A model generated the notes under the pieces. That model was not told where the DNA came from. It worked only from the letters and a program-made list of their open reading frames with translations, and did not search any database. From Candidatus Kapaibacterium sp. (lineage in GTDB: Bacteria > Bacteroidota > Ignavibacteria > Kapaibacteriales > UBA4661): DNA of 43,524 nucleotides. Below, piece by piece: positions 1-8,534 of the stretch. Positions within the stretch are counted from its first letter, which is position 1. Every line of letters begins with the position of its first letter. The DNA lies in contig JANYIG010000134.1 in the NCBI GenBank assembly GCA_025358765.1, positions 1 to 43,524 on the forward strand. Reading direction: 5' to 3'. Made by a program: the position numbers and the translations under genes.

Positions 1-18
1 TTGTCTATATTGCGTATT

Positions 19-93
19 GGTCATATGCTCGTGGCTGGGTTGTAGGTGGTTTGTGATGATTCCACTACAAACCTACGCCACGTGCGTATGGTC
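19..93 (+). other. Long imperfect RNA hairpin
   Basis: Bases 19-49 pair with 62-93 around a 12-base loop (50-61). The stem has about 28 pairs, one clear mismatch (T29/T83) and three single-base bulges (C76, A69, G46). Several pairs (20/92, 21/91, 26/86, 37/74) are G-U wobbles when the plus strand is transcribed but would be A-C mismatches on the minus strand, so selection, if any, acts on a plus-strand RNA. No U-run follows directly; the first is near 111-118. It could be the terminator or 3' end of an upstream gene, or a leader structure of the next gene. Confidence 0.55.
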
Positions 94-145
94 TTCAACT
101 TTCAAAGAACTTTTTTTCTAAATATGTGTACGGTACTGAAGCCTT

Positions 146-1576
146 GTGCTATCATTCATAATGATGCAAATATCGACATCATTATTTGCACAGCTTTCTT
201 TCCGACCAATTATTAGTACCAAACCTGGATCCTATCCTGAGTCTGGTATTACAATAACATGGCAATCAGTGCCGGGGGCTGAGCGGTACATGCTTGATAT
301 CGCAGTGGATAGCAGTTTTAATGTTTTTGTGTCAGGATTGCAGAATTGGTGGGTGAATCCATTGTACAAAAGGTATAAACAAATAGGTTCTACGCATGAG
401 CTCTCTATTTATACTTTACCTCAAGACGTGCGATACTATGCTCGCTTGCGGGCATGGAGTGCAGGTGGATTTAGTCTATACTCGGAGGTGCAATCATCAG
501 TTACACAGAATCCCAGTACTGTATTTAATTCTCCTATTGTGCTGCCAGTGTTATTAAGTATTGCAAGTATATCCCCAACAAATTTTGCTGTGAAAGGACA
601 AATGACATCTCCAAGTGATGTTACAACACTTTCAATACATAATATGGAGTGTACGGGAATACTACCAAACCAGTTAGTTCAAAAAAACTTTGATAAAACT
701 TTTTTTGAGGATACTATTAGAGGACTTCCTCAACCAAATAATATACTTCCTTATCGTGCTTTCATTAGCACACAAGCCCAATTTTTTAATCAAATAGCTC
801 TCCATACGGCATTGCTTCCTGAGTTATGGCAATATCTGGAAAGAGTAGAAAACCTCGAATACTACGAACTCCCCTGGCAACAAGGAGATACAACACTCTA
901 TGTCTATGACCAATCTCTTCGTGATAACCCCGTCGTTGGCATTTCACCTGACCTTTCGGTCAATCAAACCAATGTTGATTCTCTGTTGCTGCGATTAGCT
1001 GCCGCTAAACTGCCCATCGAAACCGTCTGGTATCAAAATGGCTATGCGTGGTACACACCAACCCCCCTTGAGACACGACAATACGGTGTTGATTTCCGGT
1101 TGGCAGTTAAACTTCGTCAAACGAACGACCGTATCAAGCAATTGGGTCCGTGGAAACGGGTTACAGAGCTTGCACAGCCTTGGTTCTGGTACTGGGAAAA
1201 AGGTGTTAATATTATTCCGATAGCTGGCGGCTGTAATAATGTGTATTATCGCCGCTACATTTTTCGGTCAATGCCAACCGATGTGAAGGAGTCACCTGCT
1301 CCAATACTTACATTTGCCATTGCGCCTAATCCGATGAGTGAACAAGCAACGGTGACCTACACTGTGCCGGAGAGAGCACAAGTGACGGTACGGTTCTATG
1401 ATATGATGGGGCGACAAGCGATAGAATTAGTAAACGATGTGAAGGAGCCTGGGACATATTCTTTGCCCCTCAATATGACGATGGTATCAAGCGGGGTATA
1501 TGTAGCGGAATTGCTGTGGTGTACGGCGAATGGTCACGCACAACGACATCATAAAGTTGTCCATTGTGTCAAATAA
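146..1576 (+). CDS. T9SS-tailed secreted protein with fibronectin III-like domain
   Basis: A 476-residue extracellular protein of unknown specific role. Residues about 25-120 look like a fibronectin type III-like domain (W-x-x-V-x-x-A-x-x-Y pattern, then YYARLRAWSAGG). The middle, 120-385, is unrecognised. The last 80 or so residues form a type IX secretion sorting domain: the APNPMSEQATVTY start, then the VRFYDMMGRQ strand, then SSGVYVAEL. Such tails direct export through the outer membrane and attachment to the cell surface in Bacteroidota and relatives. The start is uncertain. The GTG at 146 and the ATGs at 161 and 164 all leave a very short signal sequence (hydrophobic stretch ending near Phe-Ala-Gln) without the usual basic N-terminus, and an in-frame TGA lies at 137-139. 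An upstream frameshift or an unusual start is possible. Confidence 0.8.
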   Translation: MLSFIMMQISTSLFAQLSFRPIISTKPGSYPESGITITWQSVPGAERYMLDIAVDSSFNVFVSGLQNWWVNPLYKRYKQIGSTHELSIYTLPQDVRYYARLRAWSAGGFSLYSEVQSSVTQNPSTVFNSPIVLPVLLSIASISPTNFAVKGQMTSPSDVTTLSIHNMECTGILPNQLVQKNFDKTFFEDTIRGLPQPNNILPYRAFISTQAQFFNQIALHTALLPELWQYLERVENLEYYELPWQQGDTTLYVYDQSLRDNPVVGISPDLSVNQTNVDSLLLRLAAAKLPIETVWYQNGYAWYTPTPLETRQYGVDFRLAVKLRQTNDRIKQLGPWKRVTELAQPWFWYWEKGVNIIPIAGGCNNVYYRRYIFRSMPTDVKESPAPILTFAIAPNPMSEQATVTYTVPERAQVTVRFYDMMGRQAIELVNDVKEPGTYSLPLNMTMVSSGVYVAELLWCTANGHAQRHHKVVHCVK

Positions 1577-1702
1577 TAAATAACGTGAGTTCAACATAAG
1601 AGAAAGGCTCTAAAAAAATTACGATACGCTTATTCCCGACGAACTCAGAATACTCCCTATGATTGCTGTTTGACACTTTTTCTTACATCGAGCTTATGCT
1701 AA

Positions 1703-1870
1703 CTACCGAGCAATAATGAGTTGTTTATGTTCTTGGAGCAGTGCGTCGGATTCTGTAGCCGCTGTCCACGCGCACGGTGTATGCAGTGGGGCTAAGGCGT
1801 TCTACATTGACCGCAGCATCATAGCTATTTGCTGTTTGCAGGAATTGGTCGAGCGGTCGCATGGACTCTA
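1703..1870 (-). pseudogene. Decayed T9SS sorting-tail remnant
   Basis: Read on the minus strand, this stretch encodes SYDAAVNVERL then SPTAYTVRVDSG, the usual end strands of a T9SS tail. After one change of frame it continues as EHKQLIIAR and a TAG stop at 1703-1705, the typical closing residues of such tails. An in-frame stop lies just upstream, so only about 55 codons survive. The 412-base interval 1577-1988 contains nothing else that I recognise. I read it as the eroded 3' end of a cell-surface gene. Chance resemblance is possible because the domain is short. Confidence 0.45.
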
Positions 1871-1988
1871 TAGGCTATAACAAAACAACACAGAACGTTT
1901 TCTTTTTTATTGCTCCGACAAGTACCATCATTTGGCTCTTGTAGTTATTTGCCTCTGACGACTTAAATTTTTTGGCTATTTCGATAAT

Positions 1989-3323
1989 TTACCTTAGAAG
2001 TGCTCCCAAAGCTTCATCCACACGTTGAAAATCAAATTGTTGCAAGGCAGTCGTCATAAGCATTTGAATTTGTTCATTACAAAGATTGCCAATACTACCT
2101 TCGTGTGTGTGATGAACGGTTGATGGTGCTTTAAACCTATTGTCAGCAATGTCTTGCCCCACTTGTTTGTACGCATCACGGAATGGAACGCCTTCCAACA
2201 CTTTTTGATTAACCGCTTCGACGCTAAACAAATGGGAATAGCGTTCATCATTCAGAATTGTTGTGTTAATGCGAATGTGTTGGAGTGCAAATTCTGCGAT
2301 GTCGAGACAGGACAGCAGTTCTTGAAATGCAGGAAAAAGAGATTCTTTGAGGAGCTGCAAATCACGGTGGTAACCGGACGGAAGGTTCGTGGTTATCATG
2401 GCAATTTCGTTTGGCAGCGCCTGAAGTTTGTTACATCGAGCTCGGATAAGTTCGAACACGTCGGGATTTTTTTTATGCGGCATGATGCTGGAGCCAGTTG
2501 TAAGCTCATCGGGAAAGCTGATAAACCCAAAGTTTTGGTTCATAAACAGCGTCACGTCCATCGCTAACTTCCCAAGCGTTGCCGCTACCGATGCAAGTGC
2601 TTGTGCTGTTATGCGTTCGGTTTTGCCTCGTCCCATCTGAGCATACACAACGTTGTAATTCAGCGACTCGAAGCCGAGCAAATCGGTTGTCATTTGCCGA
2701 TTAAGTGGGAATGATGAGCCATAGCCAGCCGCAGAGCCGAGTGGATTTTTGTTTGCCACACGGTATGCGGCGTGGAGCATAATCACATCGTCCACAAGAC
2801 TTTCCGCGTAAGCGCCGAACCATAGACCAAATGATGATGGCATCGCAATTTGCAGGTGTGTGTAGCCTGGAAGTAAAGCAGCTTTGTATGTTTCACTTAA
2901 ACTCTGAAGCCGTACAAAAAGTGCTTGAACACGCTCAACGACAAGACGCAGTTCGTGGCGAATAAATAGTTTAATATCAAGTAACACTTGGTCGTTGCGC
3001 GACCGCCCACTATGAATTTTTTTTCCCGTTTCGCCCAATGTTTGTGTTAGCGACAATTCTACTTGCGAATGAATGTCTTCCACGCTTTCTTCAATCTGAA
3101 ATTCACCGTTCTTAATGTGTCTATGGAGAACTTTAAGCTCCCGTTGTATATCTTGCAATTCCTTGCTTGTGAGCAAACCGATACTCTCTAACATCTGCGT
3201 ATGTGCGAGTGAACCAAGAACATCAAACTCTGCCATTACCATATCTAATGTGCGGTCATTGCCGACCGTAAACCGCTCAATATCAGCATGAACAACTGAT
3301 GATTCCTTACTCCAAAGTTTCAT
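1989..3323 (-). CDS. argH: Argininosuccinate lyase
   Basis: Cytosolic enzyme that splits argininosuccinate into arginine and fumarate, the last step of arginine synthesis. The 444 residues span the whole fumarase/aspartase-superfamily fold and match the usual ArgH length (about 450). Visible hallmarks are the HSGRSRNDQV segment, the PGYTHLQIAMP segment carrying the catalytic His, and the superfamily signature GSSIMPHKKNPD with the mobile-loop Ser. The gene stands alone, transcribed away from the response regulator at 3544 across about 220 bases that must hold both promoters. Other arginine genes (argE, argB, argF) lie 18-25 kb further on, on the same strand, so argH is not in their operon. 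The start is the ATG before KLWSKESS. Confidence 0.96.
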   Translation of the reverse strand: MKLWSKESSVVHADIERFTVGNDRTLDMVMAEFDVLGSLAHTQMLESIGLLTSKELQDIQRELKVLHRHIKNGEFQIEESVEDIHSQVELSLTQTLGETGKKIHSGRSRNDQVLLDIKLFIRHELRLVVERVQALFVRLQSLSETYKAALLPGYTHLQIAMPSSFGLWFGAYAESLVDDVIMLHAAYRVANKNPLGSAAGYGSSFPLNRQMTTDLLGFESLNYNVVYAQMGRGKTERITAQALASVAATLGKLAMDVTLFMNQNFGFISFPDELTTGSSIMPHKKNPDVFELIRARCNKLQALPNEIAMITTNLPSGYHRDLQLLKESLFPAFQELLSCLDIAEFALQHIRINTTILNDERYSHLFSVEAVNQKVLEGVPFRDAYKQVGQDIADNRFKAPSTVHHTHEGSIGNLCNEQIQMLMTTALQQFDFQRVDEALGALLR

Positions 3324-3543
3324 GATAAAGGTTCTTGTACGTGCGAAAAAAAATGTAAATTTGAAGCCAGCAAGATAGTAAAATTTCTCGCCGAGCAGTG
3401 ATAAAAATCTATAATGGTCGGAAAAACGTATATTTTTAATATTCCACCGACCTCTGGAATCTCACTGATAAATGCTTGGTCAACGTGTCTGTGGGCGTGA
3501 TGTCAACAAGACGGTCTGGATATCATACAAATGGGGTAAACGC

Positions 3544-4767
3544 ATGAAAATATTGATTGTTGACGATTCAGATGATGTACGGTTAAGTCTGAGGCTTTTT
3601 CTGAAAAAATGGAATCACGAGGTTGTTGAAGCTATGGACGGCAAGGAAGGCTGGCAGATGCTGCAAGAAAACCAAGACATCAGTTTTGTGATTAGTGATT
3701 GGTCTATGCCGGAGATGACGGGCGTTGAGCTTTGTCAAGTAATCCGAAAGGCTGCTTTGGGGCGCTATATCTATATCATACTGCTTACAGCAAACACCGA
3801 AAAAGGGCAGGTTATTGAGGGCATAGAATCGGGCGCGGATGACTTTATCGGCAAGCCGTTCAATCAAAATGAACTGCGAGTACGTATTCACGCTGGAGAG
3901 CGGGTGCTTCAGTTGGAGCGCGAATTAGCGGAGCGCAATCAAACACTCGTTGAATACAATCGTAAGCTCGAAGAAGCATACGCTCAAATACGGATAGATT
4001 TGGAAGCTGCCGCCCGCCTCCAACGCCAACTCTTGCCGGATAGCGCCCGTGATAAGTTTGCAGGTGTCGGGTTCGATAGAATGTATATGCCGTCTGCGTT
4101 TGTGGCTGGGGATACGCTGAATTTTTTCCAACTTGACGAACACCACGTAGGGTTTTACATGATAGATGTGGCTGGACACGGTATTGCTTCTGCGCTCATG
4201 TCTATCACGACGCACAAAATCTTGACACCCGAATATTCTATTAGGGGGCGTGAGAATATTCTGAAGCATACCATTGAGCAATCACCCTACTACGAAATTC
4301 GTCCTCCAGCACAAGTAATTACCGAATTGAATGAAAGTTCGCAGCAAGAAAATGATGCCATGCAATATTTCACAATGGTGTATGCCGTTTTGAATACGCA
4401 GACTGGTGTGGTGACTATGAGCCAGGCAGGGCATCCGGCTCCAGTGCTTGTTCGCACAAATGGCGAGGTTGTGCAGATTGGCTCCGGTGGCTTTCCCGTC
4501 GGAATGTTACCCGGAATGGTCTATGAAGAGCTTACAGAAACACTTTATCAGGGCGATCGTTTATATCTTTATACGGATGGCATAACAGAATGTCCGAATC
4601 CCGGCGGAGAGCAGTTTTCAGAAGAACGTTTCGTCCGTTTATTGAGCGAAGAGCCGCAAATACCAATCGAACATGTATTAGAAAAAATCGAGAGCGCATT
4701 GATAGAATGGCGTGGTAGCACACAGTTTGATGACGATATTTCGTTGTTAGCCGTTGAAAAGCATTAA
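3544..4767 (+). CDS. Response regulator with PP2C/SpoIIE phosphatase output
   Basis: A 407-residue cytosolic protein. Residues 1-118 form a receiver domain with acidic pair D7/D8, phospho-acceptor D52, Thr in LLTAN and K104 (GKPF). A coiled-coil linker (about 118-165) leads to a SpoIIE/RsbU-type serine phosphatase, 170-407, with metal-binding Asp in AGD (190), DVAGHG (208), YTDGITE (345) and FDDDIS (387-389). Such proteins dephosphorylate STAS-domain anti-anti-sigma factors when the receiver is phosphorylated. A matching STAS protein (8535-10556) and HATPase kinase (8034-8486) lie on the other strand, so the three could form one partner-switching circuit. The first ATG-like codon is upstream at 3472, but 3544 begins exactly at the receiver (MKILIVDDSD) and follows GGGG, so I prefer it. 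The GT39-like gene follows after 27 bases. Confidence 0.93.
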   Translation: MKILIVDDSDDVRLSLRLFLKKWNHEVVEAMDGKEGWQMLQENQDISFVISDWSMPEMTGVELCQVIRKAALGRYIYIILLTANTEKGQVIEGIESGADDFIGKPFNQNELRVRIHAGERVLQLERELAERNQTLVEYNRKLEEAYAQIRIDLEAAARLQRQLLPDSARDKFAGVGFDRMYMPSAFVAGDTLNFFQLDEHHVGFYMIDVAGHGIASALMSITTHKILTPEYSIRGRENILKHTIEQSPYYEIRPPAQVITELNESSQQENDAMQYFTMVYAVLNTQTGVVTMSQAGHPAPVLVRTNGEVVQIGSGGFPVGMLPGMVYEELTETLYQGDRLYLYTDGITECPNPGGEQFSEERFVRLLSEEPQIPIEHVLEKIESALIEWRGSTQFDDDISLLAVEKH

Positions 4768-4794
4768 ATCATTCATTATGGAGAATTTATTACT

Positions 4795-6246
4795 GTGACA
4801 TCATTGCAATGGCGCTCAATTTCACCTCTTGTTCTGGCATCGTCAATAGTGGCGATGCTGGTCGTTATATGGTTGCGGGTGACACTTAATTTTAACACAC
4901 CGTATTTGGACGAGTGTGATTACCTTTTTGTTGGTAGATTATTGACTTCAGGGGTAGAGTGGAAAACGCAAACGTATATTTTCAGCTCAAATATTCCACT
5001 CTATATTTTTGGCGTGGCGGACAAACTTGGCGGATACCTCGCAGGACGGGCGTTTGCTATGGTCTTAGGTATATTCTCGCTTGTTAGTTTTTATCATGCC
5101 ATAAAACACTTGCTCAACGACCGCTCAACAGCCTTCATTGCTGTATTCCTTCTTAGTTTACAAGCACCGCATATTTTTATTAGCAAATTTGCTACATATG
5201 ACATTGTTTGTCTGACATTTTTCATGCCAGCGCTGTGGTGCTTGGCATTGGTACTTCGTGAAGATGGTCAGCGTCGGCTTTTGTATGTCGTACTTTGTGC
5301 CATATTGTGTTTTTTAGCAGTGATTTCCAAATATATTGCATTGGCATATTCACCTCTATTTTTTCTTGCGATTCTCTGGCGCGATCGCAAAGCAGCAGCA
5401 GTATTTTTCGGCGTTGGAGCAGGGTTGCTCGCTTCATATATCTGGTGGTATCGCGGTGATCTCATGTTGTTGTATCAAAATCAAATTCTGGGTGATCATC
5501 AGCCAAACTCTACGTATCTACAAATTATCGGAATTGTTCTTCAATATACAGCGCTGTTGGGTGTTTTAGCAATCGTCGGTGCGTCTGTGGTGCGGCATAA
5601 AGGGCTTTTGCCACAAGCTATCGGGTTGCTCGTGTGTGCGCTGCCATTACTGGTGTATCACATTAGAGGGCGTGATCTCGTGTCACTCAATAAACATGCC
5701 GTCTATGCCGTGATATTTCTTGTGCCGTTGGTTGCCGCATTTTTACGACAGTTGGTTTTTGAGCGTAAACAACATCGCTTTTCTCAAGGAGGAGTTATTC
5801 TTATTATTGCTGCGATGGTGGCATTATCATTGTATCAGGTACGGGAAATGGAGCGAAGTTATCCGAATACCACGAATATTACTAGCTATATACTACAACA
5901 CAGTACGCAGCAAACAAAAATTATGAGCGAGGATGAGTATTTGTTCCGTTATTATTGTTATCCCAAACTTGGTATTCCACAGATGTCAGAATTAACATGG
6001 TTCGACAATAATTTGGACGGAAAATTTGAGCGACAGGATGTAATAGATGGCATTTGGGACGGAAAATTTGATTACGTCTATATTAACGAACTCAGCGCAC
6101 CATTTGAATTACGGCATACATTGATAGAGGGCGTTTTGCCGCACAGTTACGAAAAAGTCTATGAAGAATCGTATGTAAACTCTGAGGTGATGAATCGTCA
6201 TAACGTGGGAAAGATGATACTCTACAAATTGAAAGCCAAGCCATAA
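4795..6246 (+). CDS. GT39/ArnT-like multi-pass glycosyltransferase
   Basis: A 483-residue inner-membrane protein with about ten hydrophobic segments and a hydrophilic C-terminal domain (about 365-483). The first extracytoplasmic loop carries an Asp-Glu pair in TPYLDECDYLFVG. In GT39/PMT and ArnT-type enzymes an acidic residue there acts in transfer from a polyprenyl-phosphate sugar. The fold therefore suggests a GT-C transferase that modifies a lipid, glycan or protein on the periplasmic face, with the donor unknown. The start is a GTG with GGAG 11 bases upstream. It sits 27 bases after the PP2C gene and 13 bases before the GH9 gene, so the three are probably co-transcribed. A small polyprenyl-type GT2 at 10579 could supply its lipid-linked sugar; that pairing is inference. 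Confidence 0.72.
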   Translation: MTSLQWRSISPLVLASSIVAMLVVIWLRVTLNFNTPYLDECDYLFVGRLLTSGVEWKTQTYIFSSNIPLYIFGVADKLGGYLAGRAFAMVLGIFSLVSFYHAIKHLLNDRSTAFIAVFLLSLQAPHIFISKFATYDIVCLTFFMPALWCLALVLREDGQRRLLYVVLCAILCFLAVISKYIALAYSPLFFLAILWRDRKAAAVFFGVGAGLLASYIWWYRGDLMLLYQNQILGDHQPNSTYLQIIGIVLQYTALLGVLAIVGASVVRHKGLLPQAIGLLVCALPLLVYHIRGRDLVSLNKHAVYAVIFLVPLVAAFLRQLVFERKQHRFSQGGVILIIAAMVALSLYQVREMERSYPNTTNITSYILQHSTQQTKIMSEDEYLFRYYCYPKLGIPQMSELTWFDNNLDGKFERQDVIDGIWDGKFDYVYINELSAPFELRHTLIEGVLPHSYEKVYEESYVNSEVMNRHNVGKMILYKLKAKP

Positions 6247-6259
6247 AAAGATAAAAGCT

Positions 6260-8020
6260 ATGAAGACACTGATTGGCATGGGTATTCTCGTGGTTGTGAG
6301 CTTTCTCGCTACATGTAGATGGTCACCCGAATTCCTTCGTCAACCACCGCCCGCCGATTCTATTCCCTATTTTCCATCACGCATCGTTGTCAATCAAATC
6401 GGATATTATCCCAATGCTCAAAAACGAGCGCTGTTCATTGGTTCCCAAACCCCGTCACCGATAGCGGAGATTATTGAACAATCCACCAAAACTGTTCTGC
6501 TGAAATGCTCGCTCTCAACGTTCGTGATAGACGGACAAAGCGGTGATACGCTACGTACGATAGATTTTACGGCACTTTCACACGAAGGAACCTACTTTCT
6601 CCGTGTCGGAAATGTGCAATCGTTCCCGTTTCGGGTTAGGCGCGATGTTTATACGCCAGCATTTGACCTTATGATGCGATCGTATTATCTCCAGCGATGC
6701 GGTGTTGTACTCAATGATAGCCTCACGGGTGTGCAGCATTCCGCATGTCATTTGGAGGACGGCTTTTTATTTCGTGCGGATAGCCTCAATCCCGCCTCAA
6801 GGCGTATTCAAGCAACGGGTGGTTGGCATGATGCGGGTGATTTCGGCAAATATGTCGTCACAACTGCCATTACCATTGGACGGCTACTCACGCTTTACGA
6901 AGTCCATCCTGACTTGTTTCACGACCATCTTCACATTCCTGAAAGTGGAAATCGTGTTCCCGATGTCCTAGACGAGGTGAAGATTGCGTTAGATTGGTTG
7001 CTCACCATGCAACGAAGTGACGGAGCAATATACCGAAAACTTTCTGGCATTGTTTGGACACCGCCGCTTGTGCCGCAGGCAGACACGCAAAAGCGCTATG
7101 TATTTGGCATCAGTACACCAGAAACCGCCAAATTTGCTGCTGCAATGGCACTCGCAGCTCGCACATACAAACGCACGAATCCACATTATGCGGGACGCTG
7201 CTTGCAAGCGGCGCTCAAGGCGTGGTCGTATCTGCAATATCATCCACAAATGGAGGTTGATTGGCAAACAAGTGATGATGCGGGTTCTGGGAAGTATTTA
7301 ATTTCCGAAGTTGACCAAGAGTACGAATTGACAATAGATACTGATGACCGATTCTGGGCAGCAACGGAGCTTTGGCTTACGACCCACAAGCCTGAGTACG
7401 ACAGCTTCCTGAGTCAAACGACAGATTCATTAGACTATACAATTTTTGAGTGGAAAACACCCGCATCGTTAGGTATGACGAATTATGTTCGCTGGGCAGC
7501 CGCACGAGGGCGGGATAATATTACGGCGAAAAAACTCAAACAAAAAATTCTCAACCGTGCAGAACGTGTGTTAAAGCGGGTCTTAGCGAGCGGCTATTAC
7601 TACGGCAACGATAGGATTGTGTGGGGGTCGAATCGGATGGCGGCGGAAGAGGGTATTGTACTAATGCAAGCATATAACTTGACACGCAAGCGAGAATATC
7701 TAAATGCAGCTCTTGACCAGCTTGATTTTCTGTTGGGACGTAATCATTTTAATCTCTGTTTTGTAAGCGGTGTGGGTGCTAATCCAGTACGACACATCTG
7801 CCATCTTTTCTCGCGGGCAAGCGGATTCTACGTTCCGGGGTTTCTTTCTGGTGGTGCAAACGAATTTGAACAAGCGAACATCGCACCAAAATTCAGAGGA
7901 TTACTGAGCTATGTGGACGACGAACGTTCGTATTCAAGCAATGAAAATGCGATTGATTACAATGCCTCAATGATTGCACTTATTGGGTTGGTGCGTGCCG
8001 AAATGGAGCGTGAACGTTGA
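6260..8020 (+). CDS. GH9 endoglucanase lipoprotein
   Basis: A 586-residue glycoside hydrolase family 9 enzyme, which cuts beta-1,4-glucans with inversion. The N-terminus has a lipobox (LATC, Cys19), so it is probably anchored in a membrane facing the periplasm or outside. Residues 40-128 are the CelD_N immunoglobulin-like domain (RIVVNQIGYYPNAQKRA). The catalytic (alpha/alpha)6 barrel, 133-580, carries the GGWHDAGDFGKY motif (D191 and D194, the base region), a His region near 512-515 (here RHICH rather than the common PHHR) and the acid E562 in SSNENAIDYN. It follows the GT39 gene closely. Opposite a cellulose-synthase-like operon, it more likely trims the cell's own glucan during synthesis, as BcsZ (GH8) does elsewhere, than digests food cellulose. 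That role is inference. Confidence 0.92.
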   Translation: MKTLIGMGILVVVSFLATCRWSPEFLRQPPPADSIPYFPSRIVVNQIGYYPNAQKRALFIGSQTPSPIAEIIEQSTKTVLLKCSLSTFVIDGQSGDTLRTIDFTALSHEGTYFLRVGNVQSFPFRVRRDVYTPAFDLMMRSYYLQRCGVVLNDSLTGVQHSACHLEDGFLFRADSLNPASRRIQATGGWHDAGDFGKYVVTTAITIGRLLTLYEVHPDLFHDHLHIPESGNRVPDVLDEVKIALDWLLTMQRSDGAIYRKLSGIVWTPPLVPQADTQKRYVFGISTPETAKFAAAMALAARTYKRTNPHYAGRCLQAALKAWSYLQYHPQMEVDWQTSDDAGSGKYLISEVDQEYELTIDTDDRFWAATELWLTTHKPEYDSFLSQTTDSLDYTIFEWKTPASLGMTNYVRWAAARGRDNITAKKLKQKILNRAERVLKRVLASGYYYGNDRIVWGSNRMAAEEGIVLMQAYNLTRKREYLNAALDQLDFLLGRNHFNLCFVSGVGANPVRHICHLFSRASGFYVPGFLSGGANEFEQANIAPKFRGLLSYVDDERSYSSNENAIDYNASMIALIGLVRAEMERER

Positions 8021-8033
8021 GGATACGGTAAAA

Positions 8034-8486
8034 TTATTCAACTATAGTTTTGTTGTTATGAAGAAATTTGGTCAGCGTCAAAATATTTATGTTGTTCTCG
8101 TTGGTGATTTCGATTTTGTCCATAAGCTGTCCCATGATAAATAACCCCATACCACCTTCAGGTAGGTTATCAATATCGTTTGGGTCAAAATTAAATTGTG
8201 TCGGAAGGTTTATACCTTCGGGAAAAGAATAGCCACCATAGCGCATTGAGCAGGAAATTTCTTCGGCTGTCAAGGTTACGGTAACGGAAAACGTTTGTGT
8301 TTCGTCGTAACGATAGGCATGTTCGATGACGTTGTTGCACGCCTCGACAACGCAAAGCCCAATTTGATATGCTTCACCCTCCGAAACAATTGACCTACAA
8401 ATACCGTTCACAGCAGCGCCCACGAGCGAGACGTGTTCTAATGTGCTTGAGGCAGTTAATACGATATGCGGCGATGCTGCATTCAC
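8034..8486 (-). CDS. RsbW-like HATPase (anti-sigma/serine kinase family)
   Basis: A 150-residue HATPase_c_2 protein of the RsbW/SpoIIAB type. Members bind a partner such as a sigma factor, and phosphorylate the Ser of a STAS protein. The N box is present (E48, N51/N52 and H56 in VVEACNNVIEHAY), as is the glycine-rich lid motif (PEGGMGLFIM, about 109-118). The G1 box, normally Asp-x-Gly-x-x-Phe, reads RYGGYSF at 82-88 and has no Asp, the residue that contacts adenine. Nucleotide binding or kinase activity may therefore be weak or altered. It is the last gene of the long minus operon, 48 bases after the STAS-containing ORF, and faces the GH9 gene end to end. No sigma factor gene is visible in the window. 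Confidence 0.85.
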   Translation of the reverse strand: MNAASPHIVLTASSTLEHVSLVGAAVNGICRSIVSEGEAYQIGLCVVEACNNVIEHAYRYDETQTFSVTVTLTAEEISCSMRYGGYSFPEGINLPTQFNFDPNDIDNLPEGGMGLFIMGQLMDKIEITNENNINILTLTKFLHNNKTIVE

Positions 8487-8491
8487 AGGAA

Positions 8492-8506
8492 CCTCATAAC
8501 ATGAGG
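8492..8506. repeat. Short perfect palindrome before the RsbW-like gene
   Basis: CCTCAT and ATGAGG flank three bases, forming a perfect inverted repeat in the 48-base gap between the STAS stop and the HATPase start. It lies just upstream of the HATPase start (8486), so it could be a small hairpin tuning translation or a protein-binding site. It is short enough to occur by chance. Confidence 0.3.
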
Positions 8507-8534
8507 AGAATAGCGTAAGGAGAACGGTAAGGAA

